Origin: Psychrobacter nivimaris | GTDB taxonomy: Bacteria; Pseudomonadota; Gammaproteobacteria; Pseudomonadales; Moraxellaceae | DNA: 40,788 nucleotides | NCBI RefSeq assembly: GCF_009812035.1 | Contig: NZ_VZIZ01000016.1 | Coordinates: 1-40,788 of the forward strand | Reading direction: 5' to 3' | Shown: positions 24,780-34,966 of the stretch, one piece after another | How the letters are laid out: every line of letters begins with the position of its first letter | How positions within the stretch are numbered: the stretch's first letter is position 1 | Translations under genes and position numbers: made by a program | Notes under the pieces: generated by a model | Told to the model about the DNA's origin: nothing | What the model saw: only the letters and a program-made list of their open reading frames with translations | Databases searched by the model: none

Positions 24780-26867
24780 TTAACTCGCTACCTTTATTGT
24801 GCTACTAGGCTCTTCTAAATAATACCCTTGCAAATAGCGCGCGCCCACACTCCAAGCGACTGACATCGTTGCTGCATCTTCGATATAAGGCATAAGCACA
24901 TCGACTTTGATGTCATTAGTACGTGTGATAATAGACTTAACCGTCTCTAAATTCTCTGCTGAACCAATATCTTGAATATAGCTACGCGCTAAGCGTACCA
25001 TATTAGGCTGGACAAAATTGGCAATTTCAATAGATTTAACAGAAGAGCCAAAATTATTAATACCTAGTTGACAGCTAACATCGCTGAGTGCGGAAAATTG
25101 AGATTTGGCGACGGTTAAGTGATCAGAGATGTCTATTTCATTGAACTGGAGTGTCAATACACCAGCTGTGCCGCCTACCGCTTTTATCAATTGACTGGCC
25201 ACTATCGGCAGTTTTTTATCAACCAATGAAGCATTAGTTAATTGTACTAACAATTTGGCTTCAGGATGAACTTTACGGACGTCATTAATTTTCTTACAAG
25301 CATTGATAAGCACCCATCGATCGATCTTTTCTAACAGTTGATGTTTTTTAGCCACCGCCATAAATTGATCAGGAGTTAATACCGTATTGTCAGCATCTGA
25401 CAAAGGTAACCGTAGATACACTTCAAAGAAGTCGCTACGATCGTTATTGATGTCGTATATTAGCTGAAATGATAGATCAAAACGGTTATTAGTAATGGCA
25501 TCCACTAATGACTCAGCAAGCGCATGATCATCGCTATTGGCATGTTCGCTTGGGTCATATATACGGTAAGATCCACCACTGTTAGAAGTCTCTACCATGA
25601 TTTGGCTGATAGCATCCATGGCGCGTTCTAATATGATGACAGGCTCTACAGGATTTTTTTCAATTTTGACAATAGCAATGCTAACTGTTGTATTGGTTGT
25701 ACGCTTATCAACTTCAATAAACATACCCTTGATTGACGAACCGATATGTTTAGCAATCTCTTCAAGATCACTCGTCATCTTGTTTTTTACTAAAATCGTA
25801 AATGCTGTATCGCTAAAACGGCTCACATGCCCATCAGGTACTAGCTCAGTTAATGTGTGGGCAACTTGTTTGACCGTTGCATCTATTCCTTGTAGACCTA
25901 AACTACTTCTTATTTTTCCTACATTATCAACCTGCACATATAGCAGGGCTGCGGTCATTAGTCCTTGGGACGCCTGCTGATGTATTGCTATCATCTGCTC
26001 TTCAAAACCACGACGATTATCTAAGCCAGTTAAATTATCTTTACGTTCAGCTTCAGCTAAACGCTTAGCAACCTCCGCACTATTATTACTATTCTGCTGA
26101 ATAATAATCTGAATGACTGGCTCGCCCTCTAACGTGGCTGATGCTAATTGTAGTTTCGCTTCAAAAGTGCTGCCATCTGTTCGCACACTTTCAAAATTAA
26201 ACTCAACGTCTTGGCGACTGCCTTTGTCAAACTGACGTAAAAACTGTTTAAATCCTTTGACACTATCACCACCCGAAATCAGATCAATAATAGGCACGCC
26301 TACCGCTTCATTCATTGATTTGAAACCGAATAATTGGAGATAGGGATCATTAGCAAAGATATGAATCCCTTCATCAATATAAGCAACCGCGCTCTTGGAG
26401 TTCTTAATCAGCACATTAGCACGTTGTTCTGCTTCAGAAAGTACTTGACGTAAAGTTTTTAGCTCACGACGACTGCGCAAACTACTATGCTGTAGACAAA
26501 TAGCCATTACCACTGGCATTTCTTGATCGATGGTGAGCGCTTTGACCATTGTGCCACTAATCACAGTCGGTAGCTCATACTCATTGTAGGCAGTCGACGC
26601 TACCTCTTCATTCACTAAACAGATCATCGGCAAATCGATATTTTGCTCTTGTACGATGCTTACCACATCTGTAAAGCTCATATTATAAGCTTTGCCAAAT
26701 ACCAGTACATCCCACGGTTGGCGCAGAAGTTTTAATAGCTCTTCTTTATCGTCTAAAAACCCTAAATTCACACTATCATAATAAGGACTCAATAACTGCA
26801 CAAGACGTTCAGCATAGAGCTGATCGTCATTGATCACCAATAAATTTAAAAGAGATTGAGAGCGCAT
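24780..26867 (-). CDS. fimX: FimX-like REC-PAS-GGDEF-EAL protein with degenerate catalytic motifs
   Basis: 695 residues, matching P. aeruginosa FimX in length and domain order. The receiver-like domain covers about residues 1-130; its acceptor position reads DVLVFGK, so the phosphorylated Asp is missing. PAS is at about 145-265. In the GGDEF domain (about 270-435) the signature is replaced by RFSDTAF. In the EAL domain (about 450-690) EAL is replaced by EVYLRL and DDFGTG by NNFGSS, while QGYYL is kept. Such changes remove both synthase and phosphodiesterase activity, leaving a c-di-GMP receptor. FimX controls type IV pilus assembly and twitching through PilZ and PilB. The upstream 585-residue gene on the same strand may be a partner. 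Confidence 0.88.
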   Translation of the reverse strand: MRSQSLLNLLVINDDQLYAERLVQLLSPYYDSVNLGFLDDKEELLKLLRQPWDVLVFGKAYNMSFTDVVSIVQEQNIDLPMICLVNEEVASTAYNEYELPTVISGTMVKALTIDQEMPVVMAICLQHSSLRSRRELKTLRQVLSEAEQRANVLIKNSKSAVAYIDEGIHIFANDPYLQLFGFKSMNEAVGVPIIDLISGGDSVKGFKQFLRQFDKGSRQDVEFNFESVRTDGSTFEAKLQLASATLEGEPVIQIIIQQNSNNSAEVAKRLAEAERKDNLTGLDNRRGFEEQMIAIHQQASQGLMTAALLYVQVDNVGKIRSSLGLQGIDATVKQVAHTLTELVPDGHVSRFSDTAFTILVKNKMTSDLEEIAKHIGSSIKGMFIEVDKRTTNTTVSIAIVKIEKNPVEPVIILERAMDAISQIMVETSNSGGSYRIYDPSEHANSDDHALAESLVDAITNNRFDLSFQLIYDINNDRSDFFEVYLRLPLSDADNTVLTPDQFMAVAKKHQLLEKIDRWVLINACKKINDVRKVHPEAKLLVQLTNASLVDKKLPIVASQLIKAVGGTAGVLTLQFNEIDISDHLTVAKSQFSALSDVSCQLGINNFGSSVKSIEIANFVQPNMVRLARSYIQDIGSAENLETVKSIITRTNDIKVDVLMPYIEDAATMSVAWSVGARYLQGYYLEEPSSTIKVAS

Positions 26868-27189
26868 AAGGAGCCTTTTAGTCGTACGTATTGTTATCTA
26901 TTATTTTGTTACTTTACATCTTTGTCTAAAACTAACCTAGCACATAAAACATGCTAGCGTTAAAATTCTATGAATCCTATCAGTATAGACTGAGTTTTCA
27001 CTATGATAATTATTTTATAGTTAGAGATATCATAAAAGTCAGAGTAACAATATTTATCATTATAGACAATAATTAGACCAACTGCAGATTAACTTATGCC
27101 CTTTGTCGCCTACTATATTACTGACGAAAATCTGTATAAACTCTCCGTTATGGCCTGAAATACTTGTCGCATCTAAGTACCTCTAAGCG
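26868..27189. other. Intergenic region upstream of fimX
   Basis: 322 AT-rich bases without a recognisable gene. The only structure I see is a weak inverted pair, TATGATA (27002-27008) and TATCATA (27028-27034). It probably carries the fimX promoter. Confidence 0.4.
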
Positions 27190-28947
27190 CTATAACTGCG
27201 CCACCTCATATTGACTAAACTTATCAGTCATCATTAGCCTGCGTCCTAATCGTAGAGTGGTTTGTTTATTACCAATACGCATGACGACTCTATCATCAGC
27301 TTGAAAGTAAAAAGGCGGTACGATTAGCGTGCCAGTCGTCTGTAGCTGTTCATCTTTACCGAGAATAAATACCGGTACAAAATGATGACTTCGCGTTTTA
27401 CTGCCTTCCAAACGTAATCCACATGCCACAATTTTATGCCCGAGTATTTGCCATTCCACTTCTGGATTTTTAGTATCTACATTGAACCAGCGTACCACCC
27501 CTATTGACCAATCAGGTTGTTCTGTATTTTCAGAGCCATAGACCAAAATTAAACTCATTATTTGTAAGGGCTGCGGTGCCGTTAGAGAAAGGTCAGAGTC
27601 ATGTTTTTCTACAATAAGCCTCTCTTTATTGAAAATATTTTTGTCTGCAACCTTCTCATTAGGCTTACCAGCTTTTGGCAATAAATGCAGTCTGCGATAT
27701 GCTGAAGAACTGTCATGGTCATCAAATGTCTCAATGTTTATAACGCTACTGCGGCCACGCTCGCTGTCAAATGTATCGTATAAAGGCCTGTCCTCTTCTC
27801 GTAAATTTTTGATAGCGATCAAATTGGCAAAAGTTTTTGAATGGCCTACATGGTAGTGTATATCATTAAAATTGGTGATTAACTTTGCCTGATGTTTGCT
27901 AGTATATTTGGTTGCCAAGGTAAGTGGCGGCTGCAAATAGCGGTAGCTGATGGTCATCGAAATAGCATTAAGCAAACTATATTCTGCTGTGCTACCTTCT
28001 TCGATAAAGGCTTTTTTACGTGACTCAAAATATTCAATTATCGGTGTCAGTTCTATAAATAGACAGTCATGACGATCTTCATAGGGGTTGATATGAGAGT
28101 TGACGGTCAGATAGCTTGGCGGATTACTACTATGAAGATCAACGAAAACTTTTGTCTCGGTGGCGGGCTCTATGGTTGCGACCATGTGTTTAGCCCAGTC
28201 AGGCAATAGACGCTGTACGAGTAAGATATTCGGGCGCCTCATAGCACGCAAATTTAACAAGTGATGCAAACAAATTTGGCAATATAGCTGATGAATACTG
28301 TTTGTTTGGTTCGTAACAGTATGTAGACTTAAATCAATATCAGCTACTTTTTTCTGATGAGCCAAATAATATAACTGATTGACTTTAGACCACAGGTAGT
28401 CTGATGGCTTTCGATAGCACAGTGCCTCTTCTGCTAATAGTTTTTGGTATCTTAATAGTGATTGATAAATCGCAATAGCAAGCGTGCTATCAGGTTTAGT
28501 CTCAGCGCCAAAAAAACGCTGCCAACCTTTATCAGAAGATTGGTTCAAGGAGGCTTCTGACAACTGCGTCTCACGACGTACGACTTTGTCGTAAACCATA
28601 ATAATTAAATAATGTAGCGATTGCATTTGAGCGATATAAGACATCTGATCCTGACTAAGCGCGCCTGTCTCATAGATATAGTGCTGTCTAAAAGCTGCAA
28701 TCAGTCGGTCTGAGGCATCAATGACTGTTGCCATTAATTTGAGACGCTGTTGTTCATCCATATTGGATTCACGTAATACTGTCAGTAGACTCTCTAAATG
28801 CTCTGTTTGCTGCTCTTGGGTAAGCGTAGGTAGCGTTGCTAACATCTTTAACAAGTAACGCTCTTGACCATTTACTGAGCGATTAGATAGCGGAGGTAGT
28901 GGCTCTGTAGAATCTAAATGCTCTTGAAGCATTGATAACGTTATCAT
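27190..28947 (-). CDS. Uncharacterised 585-residue protein upstream of fimX
   Basis: I cannot name the family with certainty. The N-terminal two thirds is helical and soluble (LLKMLATLPTLTQEQQTEHLESLLTVLRE, LMATVIDASDRLIAAFRQHYIY, QSLLRYQKLLAEEALCYRK). The C-terminal third, from about residue 465, is beta-rich and barrel-like. It contains WSIGVVRWFNVD, VEWQILGHKIVACGLRLEG and HHFVPVFILGKDE. The G-V-V-R-W stretch recalls the barrel of PilZ-associated c-di-GMP signalling proteins, but the PilZ RxxxR and D-x-S-x-x-G motifs are not visible. No signal or membrane segment is present. The neighbourhood (fimX downstream, same strand, 322-base gap) makes a link to pilus or c-di-GMP regulation plausible but unproven. 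Confidence 0.82.
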   Translation of the reverse strand: MITLSMLQEHLDSTEPLPPLSNRSVNGQERYLLKMLATLPTLTQEQQTEHLESLLTVLRESNMDEQQRLKLMATVIDASDRLIAAFRQHYIYETGALSQDQMSYIAQMQSLHYLIIMVYDKVVRRETQLSEASLNQSSDKGWQRFFGAETKPDSTLAIAIYQSLLRYQKLLAEEALCYRKPSDYLWSKVNQLYYLAHQKKVADIDLSLHTVTNQTNSIHQLYCQICLHHLLNLRAMRRPNILLVQRLLPDWAKHMVATIEPATETKVFVDLHSSNPPSYLTVNSHINPYEDRHDCLFIELTPIIEYFESRKKAFIEEGSTAEYSLLNAISMTISYRYLQPPLTLATKYTSKHQAKLITNFNDIHYHVGHSKTFANLIAIKNLREEDRPLYDTFDSERGRSSVINIETFDDHDSSSAYRRLHLLPKAGKPNEKVADKNIFNKERLIVEKHDSDLSLTAPQPLQIMSLILVYGSENTEQPDWSIGVVRWFNVDTKNPEVEWQILGHKIVACGLRLEGSKTRSHHFVPVFILGKDEQLQTTGTLIVPPFYFQADDRVVMRIGNKQTTLRLGRRLMMTDKFSQYEVAQL

Positions 28948-29316
28948 CAGTATCTTTACTCTCTATTAGTCACTCTGAGGCAATCAGTAATATGCAGCAG
29001 TACAAATACATGTATGGCATAAAAAATGTTTGTTAAGCTCGACTATAGAAAAGTGATGATATCTATTTATTGTGAGCCTAAATCTAGCAGTACGCTCTGA
29101 CAATACCTACATACTGGCAAAGTTTTGTATTTAACGTTATATGCTTTTTAGTTAGATTACATACTGACAGTCTATATTCTGTTCCAATCATATATCTATT
29201 TATACTTATAAAAAAGCATAAATCCTAGATTTTAGTTTCTAAAGATACTATCCGCATCTTTTTTTAAGAGCCGCTCTTTGTTTACTAATTCTCCTAAATT
29301 GATATAGTGCCCTACA
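28948..29316. other. Intergenic region between epmB and the 585-residue protein gene
   Basis: 369 AT-rich bases, no gene seen. A short perfect inverted repeat, AAGAGC-C-GCTCTT, sits at 29266-29278 next to a run of T on its plus-strand left side. It is not oriented as a terminator for the minus-strand epmB transcript. The promoter of the 585-residue gene is presumably here. Confidence 0.4.
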
Positions 29317-30324
29317 TTAGCTATTGCTGTAAATATCAATCGGCACTTTAAAAGGTTTATTAGGTAACTCTCTAACCAACTTAGGGACAAGATAGCCTGG
29401 CAATGATGCTAGCAATGACCAATAAAGCTCAATCGCTGCTTGCTCACTACTATCGAAATGCGCCGCACCAGCCACCTTGTCCAACACATGTAAATAATAT
29501 GGTAGCACGCCAGAAGCAAACAAACGCTGACTAAGCTGTACTTGCGCGTTAAGGGTATCGTTGACACCTTTTAGCAACACGGCTTGGTTTAATAGCGTAA
29601 CTCCAGCTGCTCTAGCACGTTGCAAATACTCAGCAGTTGGTGCATCTAGCTCATTGGCATGATTACAGTGAATGACCATGACAATATGGCAGCGGCTTTG
29701 AGATAACCTCTCTAACAATGCAGCGTCCAAGCGTGCAGGTATCACCAATGGCAAACGCGTATGCAATCGAATGGTAGTAATCTGCGGAAGAGACTCCAAA
29801 GTATCTAACCATGAAAACAAACGTCTATTAGTCACATTTAGTGGGTCACCACCACTCAAAATCACCTCATTGACCTCAGGATTTGCATTAATATAGTTGA
29901 TGATATTTTCTTTTGCATCGGCAGTTGGCATGTTGGCACTATAGTCAAAATGCTGGCGAAAGCAGTAACGGCAGTGAATAGCACACGCGCCTGTAATCGT
30001 TAACAATACTCTTGACTGATATTTATGAAGCAGGCCTTTTACAGGATTTTGAGTGTTTTCGCTTAGCGGATCTGCTACGTAGCCTGTGACGTTGATTTGC
30101 TCTTGCTGATCTGGCAACACTTGTTTAAGCAGGGGATCATTACGGTCGCCAATAGCGATTTTTGCCACAAAGCCACGCGGCACACGCAGTTCAAAATGCT
30201 TAGGTACGTAAACTTCTGCACGCATTGATTCAAGCTGTAGCATACTCAATAGCTCATCAACAGATGTAATAGCTTCCGATAATTGCGTTTGCCAGTTTTT
30301 TTGTGTGATTAAATGGTTTATCAT
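29317..30324 (-). CDS. epmB: EF-P beta-lysylation protein EpmB (lysine 2,3-aminomutase-like)
   Basis: 335 residues of the radical SAM family. The cluster motif C-x3-C-x2-C is Cys114, Cys118 and Cys121 in ITGACAIHCRYCFRQHF, as in lysine 2,3-aminomutase and EpmB. ILSGGDPL, TIRLHTRLPLVIPARL and the PLP-lysine-region segment PYYLHVLDKVAGAAHF follow. EpmB converts (S)-alpha-lysine to (R)-beta-lysine, which EpmA attaches to elongation factor P. Its length (shorter than clostridial aminomutases) and its position head-to-head with efp, 160 bases away, support EpmB rather than a catabolic aminomutase. EpmA is not in the window. Confidence 0.96.
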   Translation of the reverse strand: MINHLITQKNWQTQLSEAITSVDELLSMLQLESMRAEVYVPKHFELRVPRGFVAKIAIGDRNDPLLKQVLPDQQEQINVTGYVADPLSENTQNPVKGLLHKYQSRVLLTITGACAIHCRYCFRQHFDYSANMPTADAKENIINYINANPEVNEVILSGGDPLNVTNRRLFSWLDTLESLPQITTIRLHTRLPLVIPARLDAALLERLSQSRCHIVMVIHCNHANELDAPTAEYLQRARAAGVTLLNQAVLLKGVNDTLNAQVQLSQRLFASGVLPYYLHVLDKVAGAAHFDSSEQAAIELYWSLLASLPGYLVPKLVRELPNKPFKVPIDIYSNS

Positions 30325-30355
30325 GACAGCCTATTACCTGTGCCCAAAATCCGAT

Positions 30356-30385
30356 ATTATACGCCCTTAGTGTCTAGCCTATCAA
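30356..30385 (-). promoter_or_regulatory. Predicted sigma-70 promoter of epmB
   Basis: On the minus strand TTGATA (30380-30385) and a perfect TATAAT (30356-30361) are separated by 18 bases. They lie about 32 bases before the epmB start codon. Confidence 0.6.
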
Positions 30386-30410
30386 AGTATCCTCGTTAAT
30401 CCGTAAATAC

Positions 30411-30438
30411 TTGGCATAACAGAAAATTTTGGTACAGT
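30411..30438 (+). promoter_or_regulatory. Predicted sigma-70 promoter of efp
   Basis: TTGGCA (30411-30416) and TACAGT (30433-30438) with a 16-base spacer stand 46 bases before the efp start. They are moderate matches to consensus, and back to back with the epmB promoter. Confidence 0.4.
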
Positions 30439-30484
30439 CAGCCCTATGTTTTACTATTATATTTACAACCCCTAGGAGTTTCTT

Positions 30485-31057
30485 GTGGCAAGTTTTTCTA
30501 CTAATGAATTTAAAGCTGGTCTAAAAGTGATGCTTGATGGCAACCCTTGTGCCATTCTTGAAAACGAGTTTGTCAAGCCTGGTAAAGGTCAAGCCTTTAA
30601 CCGTGTTAAGTTGCGCAATCTTCGTAGTGGCAAAGTACTGGAACAAACTTTCAAATCAGGTGACAGCCTAGAAGCTGCTGATGTGATGGATACTGAAATG
30701 AACTATCTATACAACGATGGCGAGTTTTGGCATTTTATGCATCCTGAGAGCTTTGAGCAGATTCAAGCGGACAAAAACGCAATGAGTGATTCAATCAAGT
30801 GGTTAAAAGAAAACAGTAATGCTCTATGTACCATTACGTTATTTAATGGCGCTCCTCTGTCAGTCACGCCGCCTAACTTCGTTGAGTTAGAAATTGTAGA
30901 AACAGATCCTGGCGTACGCGGCGATACTTCAGGCGGTGGTGGCAAACCTGCTAAATTAGAGACAGGTGCTGTTGTACGTGTACCATTATTCGTGCAACAA
31001 GGTGAAGTGGTACGTGTTGATACGCGTACTGGCGACTACCAAACTCGCGTGAACTAA
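30485..31057 (+). CDS. efp: Elongation factor P
   Basis: 190 residues, the usual EF-P length. It binds ribosomes stalled at polyproline stretches and promotes peptide bond formation. The N-terminal KOW-like domain holds the modified lysine, Lys34, in [18 protein letters not shown]. This is the beta-lysylated type of loop, in agreement with the adjacent epmB. Domain II ([24 protein letters not shown]) and domain III ([31 protein letters not shown] in outline) are complete. It starts with GTG at 30485, preceded by AGGAG six bases upstream. It ends before a strong bidirectional terminator. Confidence 0.98.
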   Translation: MASFSTNEFKAGLKVMLDGNPCAILENEFVKPGKGQAFNRVKLRNLRSGKVLEQTFKSGDSLEAADVMDTEMNYLYNDGEFWHFMHPESFEQIQADKNAMSDSIKWLKENSNALCTITLFNGAPLSVTPPNFVELEIVETDPGVRGDTSGGGGKPAKLETGAVVRVPLFVQQGEVVRVDTRTGDYQTRVN

Positions 31058-31111
31058 TATCGCTCTAAACATGACTGGTAGTTGATATTTACTGATATCT
31101 TTATCATCAAT

Positions 31112-31151
31112 AAAAAAGCTTAACCACCATATAGGCGGTTAAGCTTTTTTT
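31112..31151. terminator. Bidirectional terminator between efp and the hybrid kinase gene
   Basis: The stem AAAAAAGCTTAACC pairs with GGTTAAGCTTTTTT, with an inner loop that can pair further, and a T-run follows on both strands. It lies 54 bases after the efp stop and 65 bases from the convergent kinase stop. Confidence 0.92.
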
Positions 31152-31215
31152 ATATTTACCGATCATAGTTACATTAAAATGCTAATCAATGGCGCCAATA
31201 CTAATATTTAGTAAG

Positions 31216-33030
31216 TTACTCTTCTTCCAATGATTGCTTTTGTATCAGCCAATACTGTACTAAGGCATTCAACTGCTCTTGCTTAAAAGGTTTGGTGCAA
31301 TAGTCCTGCATACCAACTTTCAGATATTTCTCACGCTCGCCGTCCATTGCATTGGCAGTTAGAGCAATAATGGGCGGCAATACTTGAGGATCATACAATT
31401 CATGCAATTTGATAGTTGCCTGTACTCCATCCATAATCGGCATATGATGATCCATCAATATCACATCATAACGGTCAGGAAATAAAGCAAAAGCTTCAAT
31501 TGCTTGCTGACCATCCGTAACATGGGTGACAGTATGACCACTGCTGGTTAGGGATTTTTTGGCTATAATCGCATTGACAGCATCATCCTCGACCAACAAG
31601 ATATGGCCAGACCGCTCATGCGTAGGTTCAATCATCGTCATATCGTTAGAGTCTTGCCATACCTCATACTTGTCTTCGTCAATAGTAGTTAACGGTAATA
31701 AAACACTAAATGTCGTACCGACTCCTACTTCACTATTTACATGAATACGACCACCCATCAAATCGACCAGAGACTTACAAACAGACAGTCCAAGTCCGGT
31801 ACCACCGTAAATACGATGAGTAAATTTATTTGCTTGGTCATAAGCGTCAAATATCGCCTCTAACGACTCTTCTTTGATACCAACACCCGTATCTTTCACT
31901 TCTATACACAAAGTTATATTCTGACCAGTTTCATCGCATTCTATTTTGCTTGCTTCTTTTTCTTGACTCGTACTCACGAATTTTTCGTTAATGTTATTTG
32001 GACAGTAGCAATTGTCCATATGTTTAACATCGATACTTACTTGACCACCTTCACGCGTGAATTTAATCGCGTTATTGACCAAGTTTGCAATAATCTGTTT
32101 TAGACGTACAGGATCACCGTTTACATAAGGTGATAGTGTTTCAGTATAATGATAATCTAAGGTCAGGCCTCTTTGACGTGCCTTTATTGCAAATAAACTG
32201 ACGACCTCATTGCATAAACTAGATAAATTCAATGGAATAGAATCAATCGTCATTTTTCCAGACTCAACTTTTGATAAGTCCAAAATACCATTAATGATGA
32301 CCATCAAATGCTCATTGGAGACTTTAATGTTATCAACGTATTCTCGCTGTTCATTACTGAGTTGGGTATCGCCTAACATCTCTACCATACCGATAATACC
32401 GTTCATCGGTGTGCGAATCTCATGACTCATATTGGCCAAAAAGCTTGATTTCATCTCATTAGCACGCTTAGCATCGCGTTGTTTGTCTTGTAATTTCAAC
32501 GCATCTGCGGCCATCTTTGCAAACTCAGCTAAAATCTTAGCTTGCTGTTTATCAAAATCATGATTGGGCTTTGTATCTAGCAAGCACAGAGCACCTAAAC
32601 GGTAGCTATTATTTTCTTCATACAAAATAATAGGCGCGCCAGCATAGAATCGTAAATAAGGAGGCCCTACGACCATTGGGTTCTCCCTGAAGCGACTGTC
32701 CTCTAACGTATCTGCCACTACAAACACGTCATCAGACAGTATCGTATAATTACAAAAAGCTATATCTCGCGGGGTTTTACGCACATCGTCTGATACACTG
32801 GTACACTCATCGCCCGCCTTTACATACATTACCTCCTCATCCATGAAAGTAATTCTAACTCTTGACACCTCAAAAAAAAGCCTAGCAAGATCAATCAAAC
32901 GTTTGAACGCAGGCTCATCATCTTCGTTGAGTACCTGGTACTTCTTTAGCTTGTTGACACGTTCTAATTCATCTACCGCGACAGGGTAGCTCTGCTTGGA
33001 CGAGTTAGATATAGACAAGGTAAACTCCAT
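31216..33030 (-). CDS. Hybrid sensor histidine kinase: GAF - HisKA - HATPase - receiver
   Basis: 604 residues with no membrane segment, so a cytoplasmic sensor. A GAF domain (about residues 30-180, including [26 protein letters not shown]) senses an unknown ligand. HisKA follows, with the phosphorylated His203 in [19 protein letters not shown]. The ATPase domain has its N box in [10 protein letters not shown], then DTGVGI and GGTGLGLSV. The C-terminal receiver (about 475-595) has Asp527 in [14 protein letters not shown] and Lys in CTKPF. Architecture and motifs appear intact. No separate response regulator or Hpt gene is adjacent. It converges on efp and lies downstream of tcdA by 18 bases, so the two may be co-transcribed. 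Confidence 0.95.
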   Translation of the reverse strand: MEFTLSISNSSKQSYPVAVDELERVNKLKKYQVLNEDDEPAFKRLIDLARLFFEVSRVRITFMDEEVMYVKAGDECTSVSDDVRKTPRDIAFCNYTILSDDVFVVADTLEDSRFRENPMVVGPPYLRFYAGAPIILYEENNSYRLGALCLLDTKPNHDFDKQQAKILAEFAKMAADALKLQDKQRDAKRANEMKSSFLANMSHEIRTPMNGIIGMVEMLGDTQLSNEQREYVDNIKVSNEHLMVIINGILDLSKVESGKMTIDSIPLNLSSLCNEVVSLFAIKARQRGLTLDYHYTETLSPYVNGDPVRLKQIIANLVNNAIKFTREGGQVSIDVKHMDNCYCPNNINEKFVSTSQEKEASKIECDETGQNITLCIEVKDTGVGIKEESLEAIFDAYDQANKFTHRIYGGTGLGLSVCKSLVDLMGGRIHVNSEVGVGTTFSVLLPLTTIDEDKYEVWQDSNDMTMIEPTHERSGHILLVEDDAVNAIIAKKSLTSSGHTVTHVTDGQQAIEAFALFPDRYDVILMDHHMPIMDGVQATIKLHELYDPQVLPPIIALTANAMDGEREKYLKVGMQDYCTKPFKQEQLNALVQYWLIQKQSLEEE

Positions 33031-33048
33031 TAAATAATATAAGACACA

Positions 33049-33909
33049 TTAGTTACAACTCGTCTGTTTTATTAATAATTGTAATGCTTCACTCACCATA
33101 ATCATCGCCACCACTGACGTAACGACCACTGCTGAGCCATAACCACCACACTGCAGACCACCTGTCTGACAGCTCTTATCTACAATCGGCGGCTCTGTCG
33201 AATAGACACATTTGATACCAAATTTTTCTTTTAAAGCACTGTTAATGCCTTTTTCGTGGCGTAACTTGTTGCGTAACTTGGCAAGTAGTGGATCTTGATA
33301 ACAGTCACGCAAATCACTTACTCTAATCTGACTTGGATCTATCTTACCACCTGCACCGCCCGCACAGACCAACTTTAGTTTATTAAAACGACAGTGTAAA
33401 GCAATTGCTAATTTAGCATTCATATCGTCTACACAGTCTAAAATAACAATCGGTTTACCCTGAGCATTGGCAAATTTGACTGCTTCACGACTTGGTAAGA
33501 GTGTGGCGACATTATCTACTGTCAAAAAATCATCGACCAAATTTAAGGTTACTGTGGGATTAATTTCTCTAATACGAGTTGCCATTGCTTCAATTTTACT
33601 TTGACCAAATGTGCTGTCCAATGCAGGCAGTTGGCGATTGACATTAGAAGCAACCAATACATCCAAATCAATCAGCGTAATCGTTCCTACCGCTGTTCGA
33701 GCCAACGCCTCGGCTGCCCAAGAGCCCACCCCTCCTACACCAATAATATAGACATGAGCTGCCGAAAAAGTATCAACCGCAGAGGTACCATATAGTGTCC
33801 GTGTACCTTGAAAACGACGATCGTACTGCTCATCTTGTTGGTTTAATCCATCTTGTACAAGGCTGTTTTCGACGGATTCTGGTTGTTCAAATTGTCGCGT
33901 GTCACTCAT
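33049..33909 (-). CDS. tcdA: tRNA threonylcarbamoyladenosine dehydratase TcdA (CsdL)
   Basis: 286 residues of the ThiF/MoeB/HesA E1-like family. The ATP-binding loop is VYIIGVGGVGSWAAEALARTAVG (glycines at residues 57-62), then LIDLDVLVASNVNRQLPAL with the conserved Asp and Asn-Arg-Gln. The CsdL-type region includes VCAGGAGGKIDPSQIRVSDL and the C-terminal VYSTE. It catalyses ATP-dependent cyclisation of t6A to ct6A at tRNA position 37. The family usually has about 270 residues. The N-terminal polar stretch of about 30 residues here is somewhat longer than usual. Confidence 0.94.
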   Translation of the reverse strand: MSDTRQFEQPESVENSLVQDGLNQQDEQYDRRFQGTRTLYGTSAVDTFSAAHVYIIGVGGVGSWAAEALARTAVGTITLIDLDVLVASNVNRQLPALDSTFGQSKIEAMATRIREINPTVTLNLVDDFLTVDNVATLLPSREAVKFANAQGKPIVILDCVDDMNAKLAIALHCRFNKLKLVCAGGAGGKIDPSQIRVSDLRDCYQDPLLAKLRNKLRHEKGINSALKEKFGIKCVYSTEPPIVDKSCQTGGLQCGGYGSAVVVTSVVAMIMVSEALQLLIKQTSCN

Positions 33910-34009
33910 AACAGATCAAATTCTCTTTTCAAATATTTTGGTTGTCATTTATTTGGCTAGTACTTTTTAGCTTCTAATTACCGCTATGCTTTTCTTATAA
34001 GTAGCATAG

Positions 34010-34966
34010 TTACACTGAATAAGCCCAGTCTACTTTCAGAGCATCACAGCTATTGTGCCATAACTGCTTAGCAAGTTTATCATGTGGTATTTCTAATAGC
34101 TCACTCAAACTTGCCAATACCCATGGTAGATTGGCTGGTACATTCCTATTATGTGAATCAGTATCATCCGTTGTCTGACACATAATAGGTGTCATATCTG
34201 GACAATCCGTCTCAATGACCAAGCATTCGATGCCATGACTCTCAACTGCTACTTGAATAGCACGGCGCAGTTTTTTGGCATTCGGATTGGTTATCTGACC
34301 CGTAACACCAAGCTTAAACCCCAATTTTACAAAAGCCTTCGCCTCTTGTTCGCCACCACTAAAGCTATGGGCAATACCACCTAATTTATGCGCATCGTAT
34401 TTATGCGCTTTTAATATTGCGAGCGCTTCAGCATGCGCTTTACGAATATGCAGCATTACTGGAAGTCGATGGGCCACTGCTATATCCAACTGCGCCGCAA
34501 AGAACCTTTTTTGTTTAACAAATACATCAGGCTGCTTCATTGCATCGGTAAAGGTGTCTAATCCAATCTCACCAATGGCTAATGGACGACGCTCTATCAC
34601 CATTTGTTCAAGTTGTAACAAATGACCATCGGTATGCTGCTTAATATAAAAAGGGTGTAAACCTAGCGCGATATGGGCTGCAACATCGCACTTATCTTTA
34701 CTATTCACCTCTGTCACAGACGACTGCGACATTTTATTAATGAAATCTTGAGTATCATACATTCGATCAAAATACTGATATAAATAACCTACTAGCACTA
34801 AGTGACGAATACCTTGACTATAAGCCTGCTCTACCTGTTGTTTGCGATCATTGTCGAACACTGGAGCATCAAAATGTGTATGCGTATCTATAAGAGAATA
34901 GACATTTTTTAAAACTTCTCTAGCATCTGTTCTCTCAGCCATGGTCACTGATTTGTTGCCACACAT
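34010..34966 (-). CDS. TatD family metal-dependent hydrolase
   Basis: 318 residues from ATG 34966. The TatD pattern includes the metal ligands HTHFD (SLIDTHTHFDAPVF), a Glu in AIGEIGLD, then PVMLHIRKAHAEAL and GIAHSFSGGEQEA, and the final VIETDCPDM. The start is set at 34966 because GGAG lies eight bases upstream and the TatD fold begins soon after. An open frame extends without stop to ATG 35200, adding 78 residues with a membrane-like segment (see findings). Family members are deoxyribonucleases or 3'-5' exonucleases in DNA repair and RNA quality control. The substrate here is unknown. Confidence 0.9.
   Translation of the reverse strand: MCGNKSVTMAERTDAREVLKNVYSLIDTHTHFDAPVFDNDRKQQVEQAYSQGIRHLVLVGYLYQYFDRMYDTQDFINKMSQSSVTEVNSKDKCDVAAHIALGLHPFYIKQHTDGHLLQLEQMVIERRPLAIGEIGLDTFTDAMKQPDVFVKQKRFFAAQLDIAVAHRLPVMLHIRKAHAEALAILKAHKYDAHKLGGIAHSFSGGEQEAKAFVKLGFKLGVTGQITNPNAKKLRRAIQVAVESHGIECLVIETDCPDMTPIMCQTTDDTDSHNRNVPANLPWVLASLSELLEIPHDKLAKQLWHNSCDALKVDWAYSV

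Noticed and set aside
29266..29278. Terminator for epmB
   Set aside because: The T-run is on the wrong side of the hairpin for minus-strand transcription, and the loop is too small for the full stem.
29317..30324. Catabolic lysine 2,3-aminomutase
   Set aside because: Length and head-to-head placement with efp fit EpmB better. No lysine fermentation genes are present.
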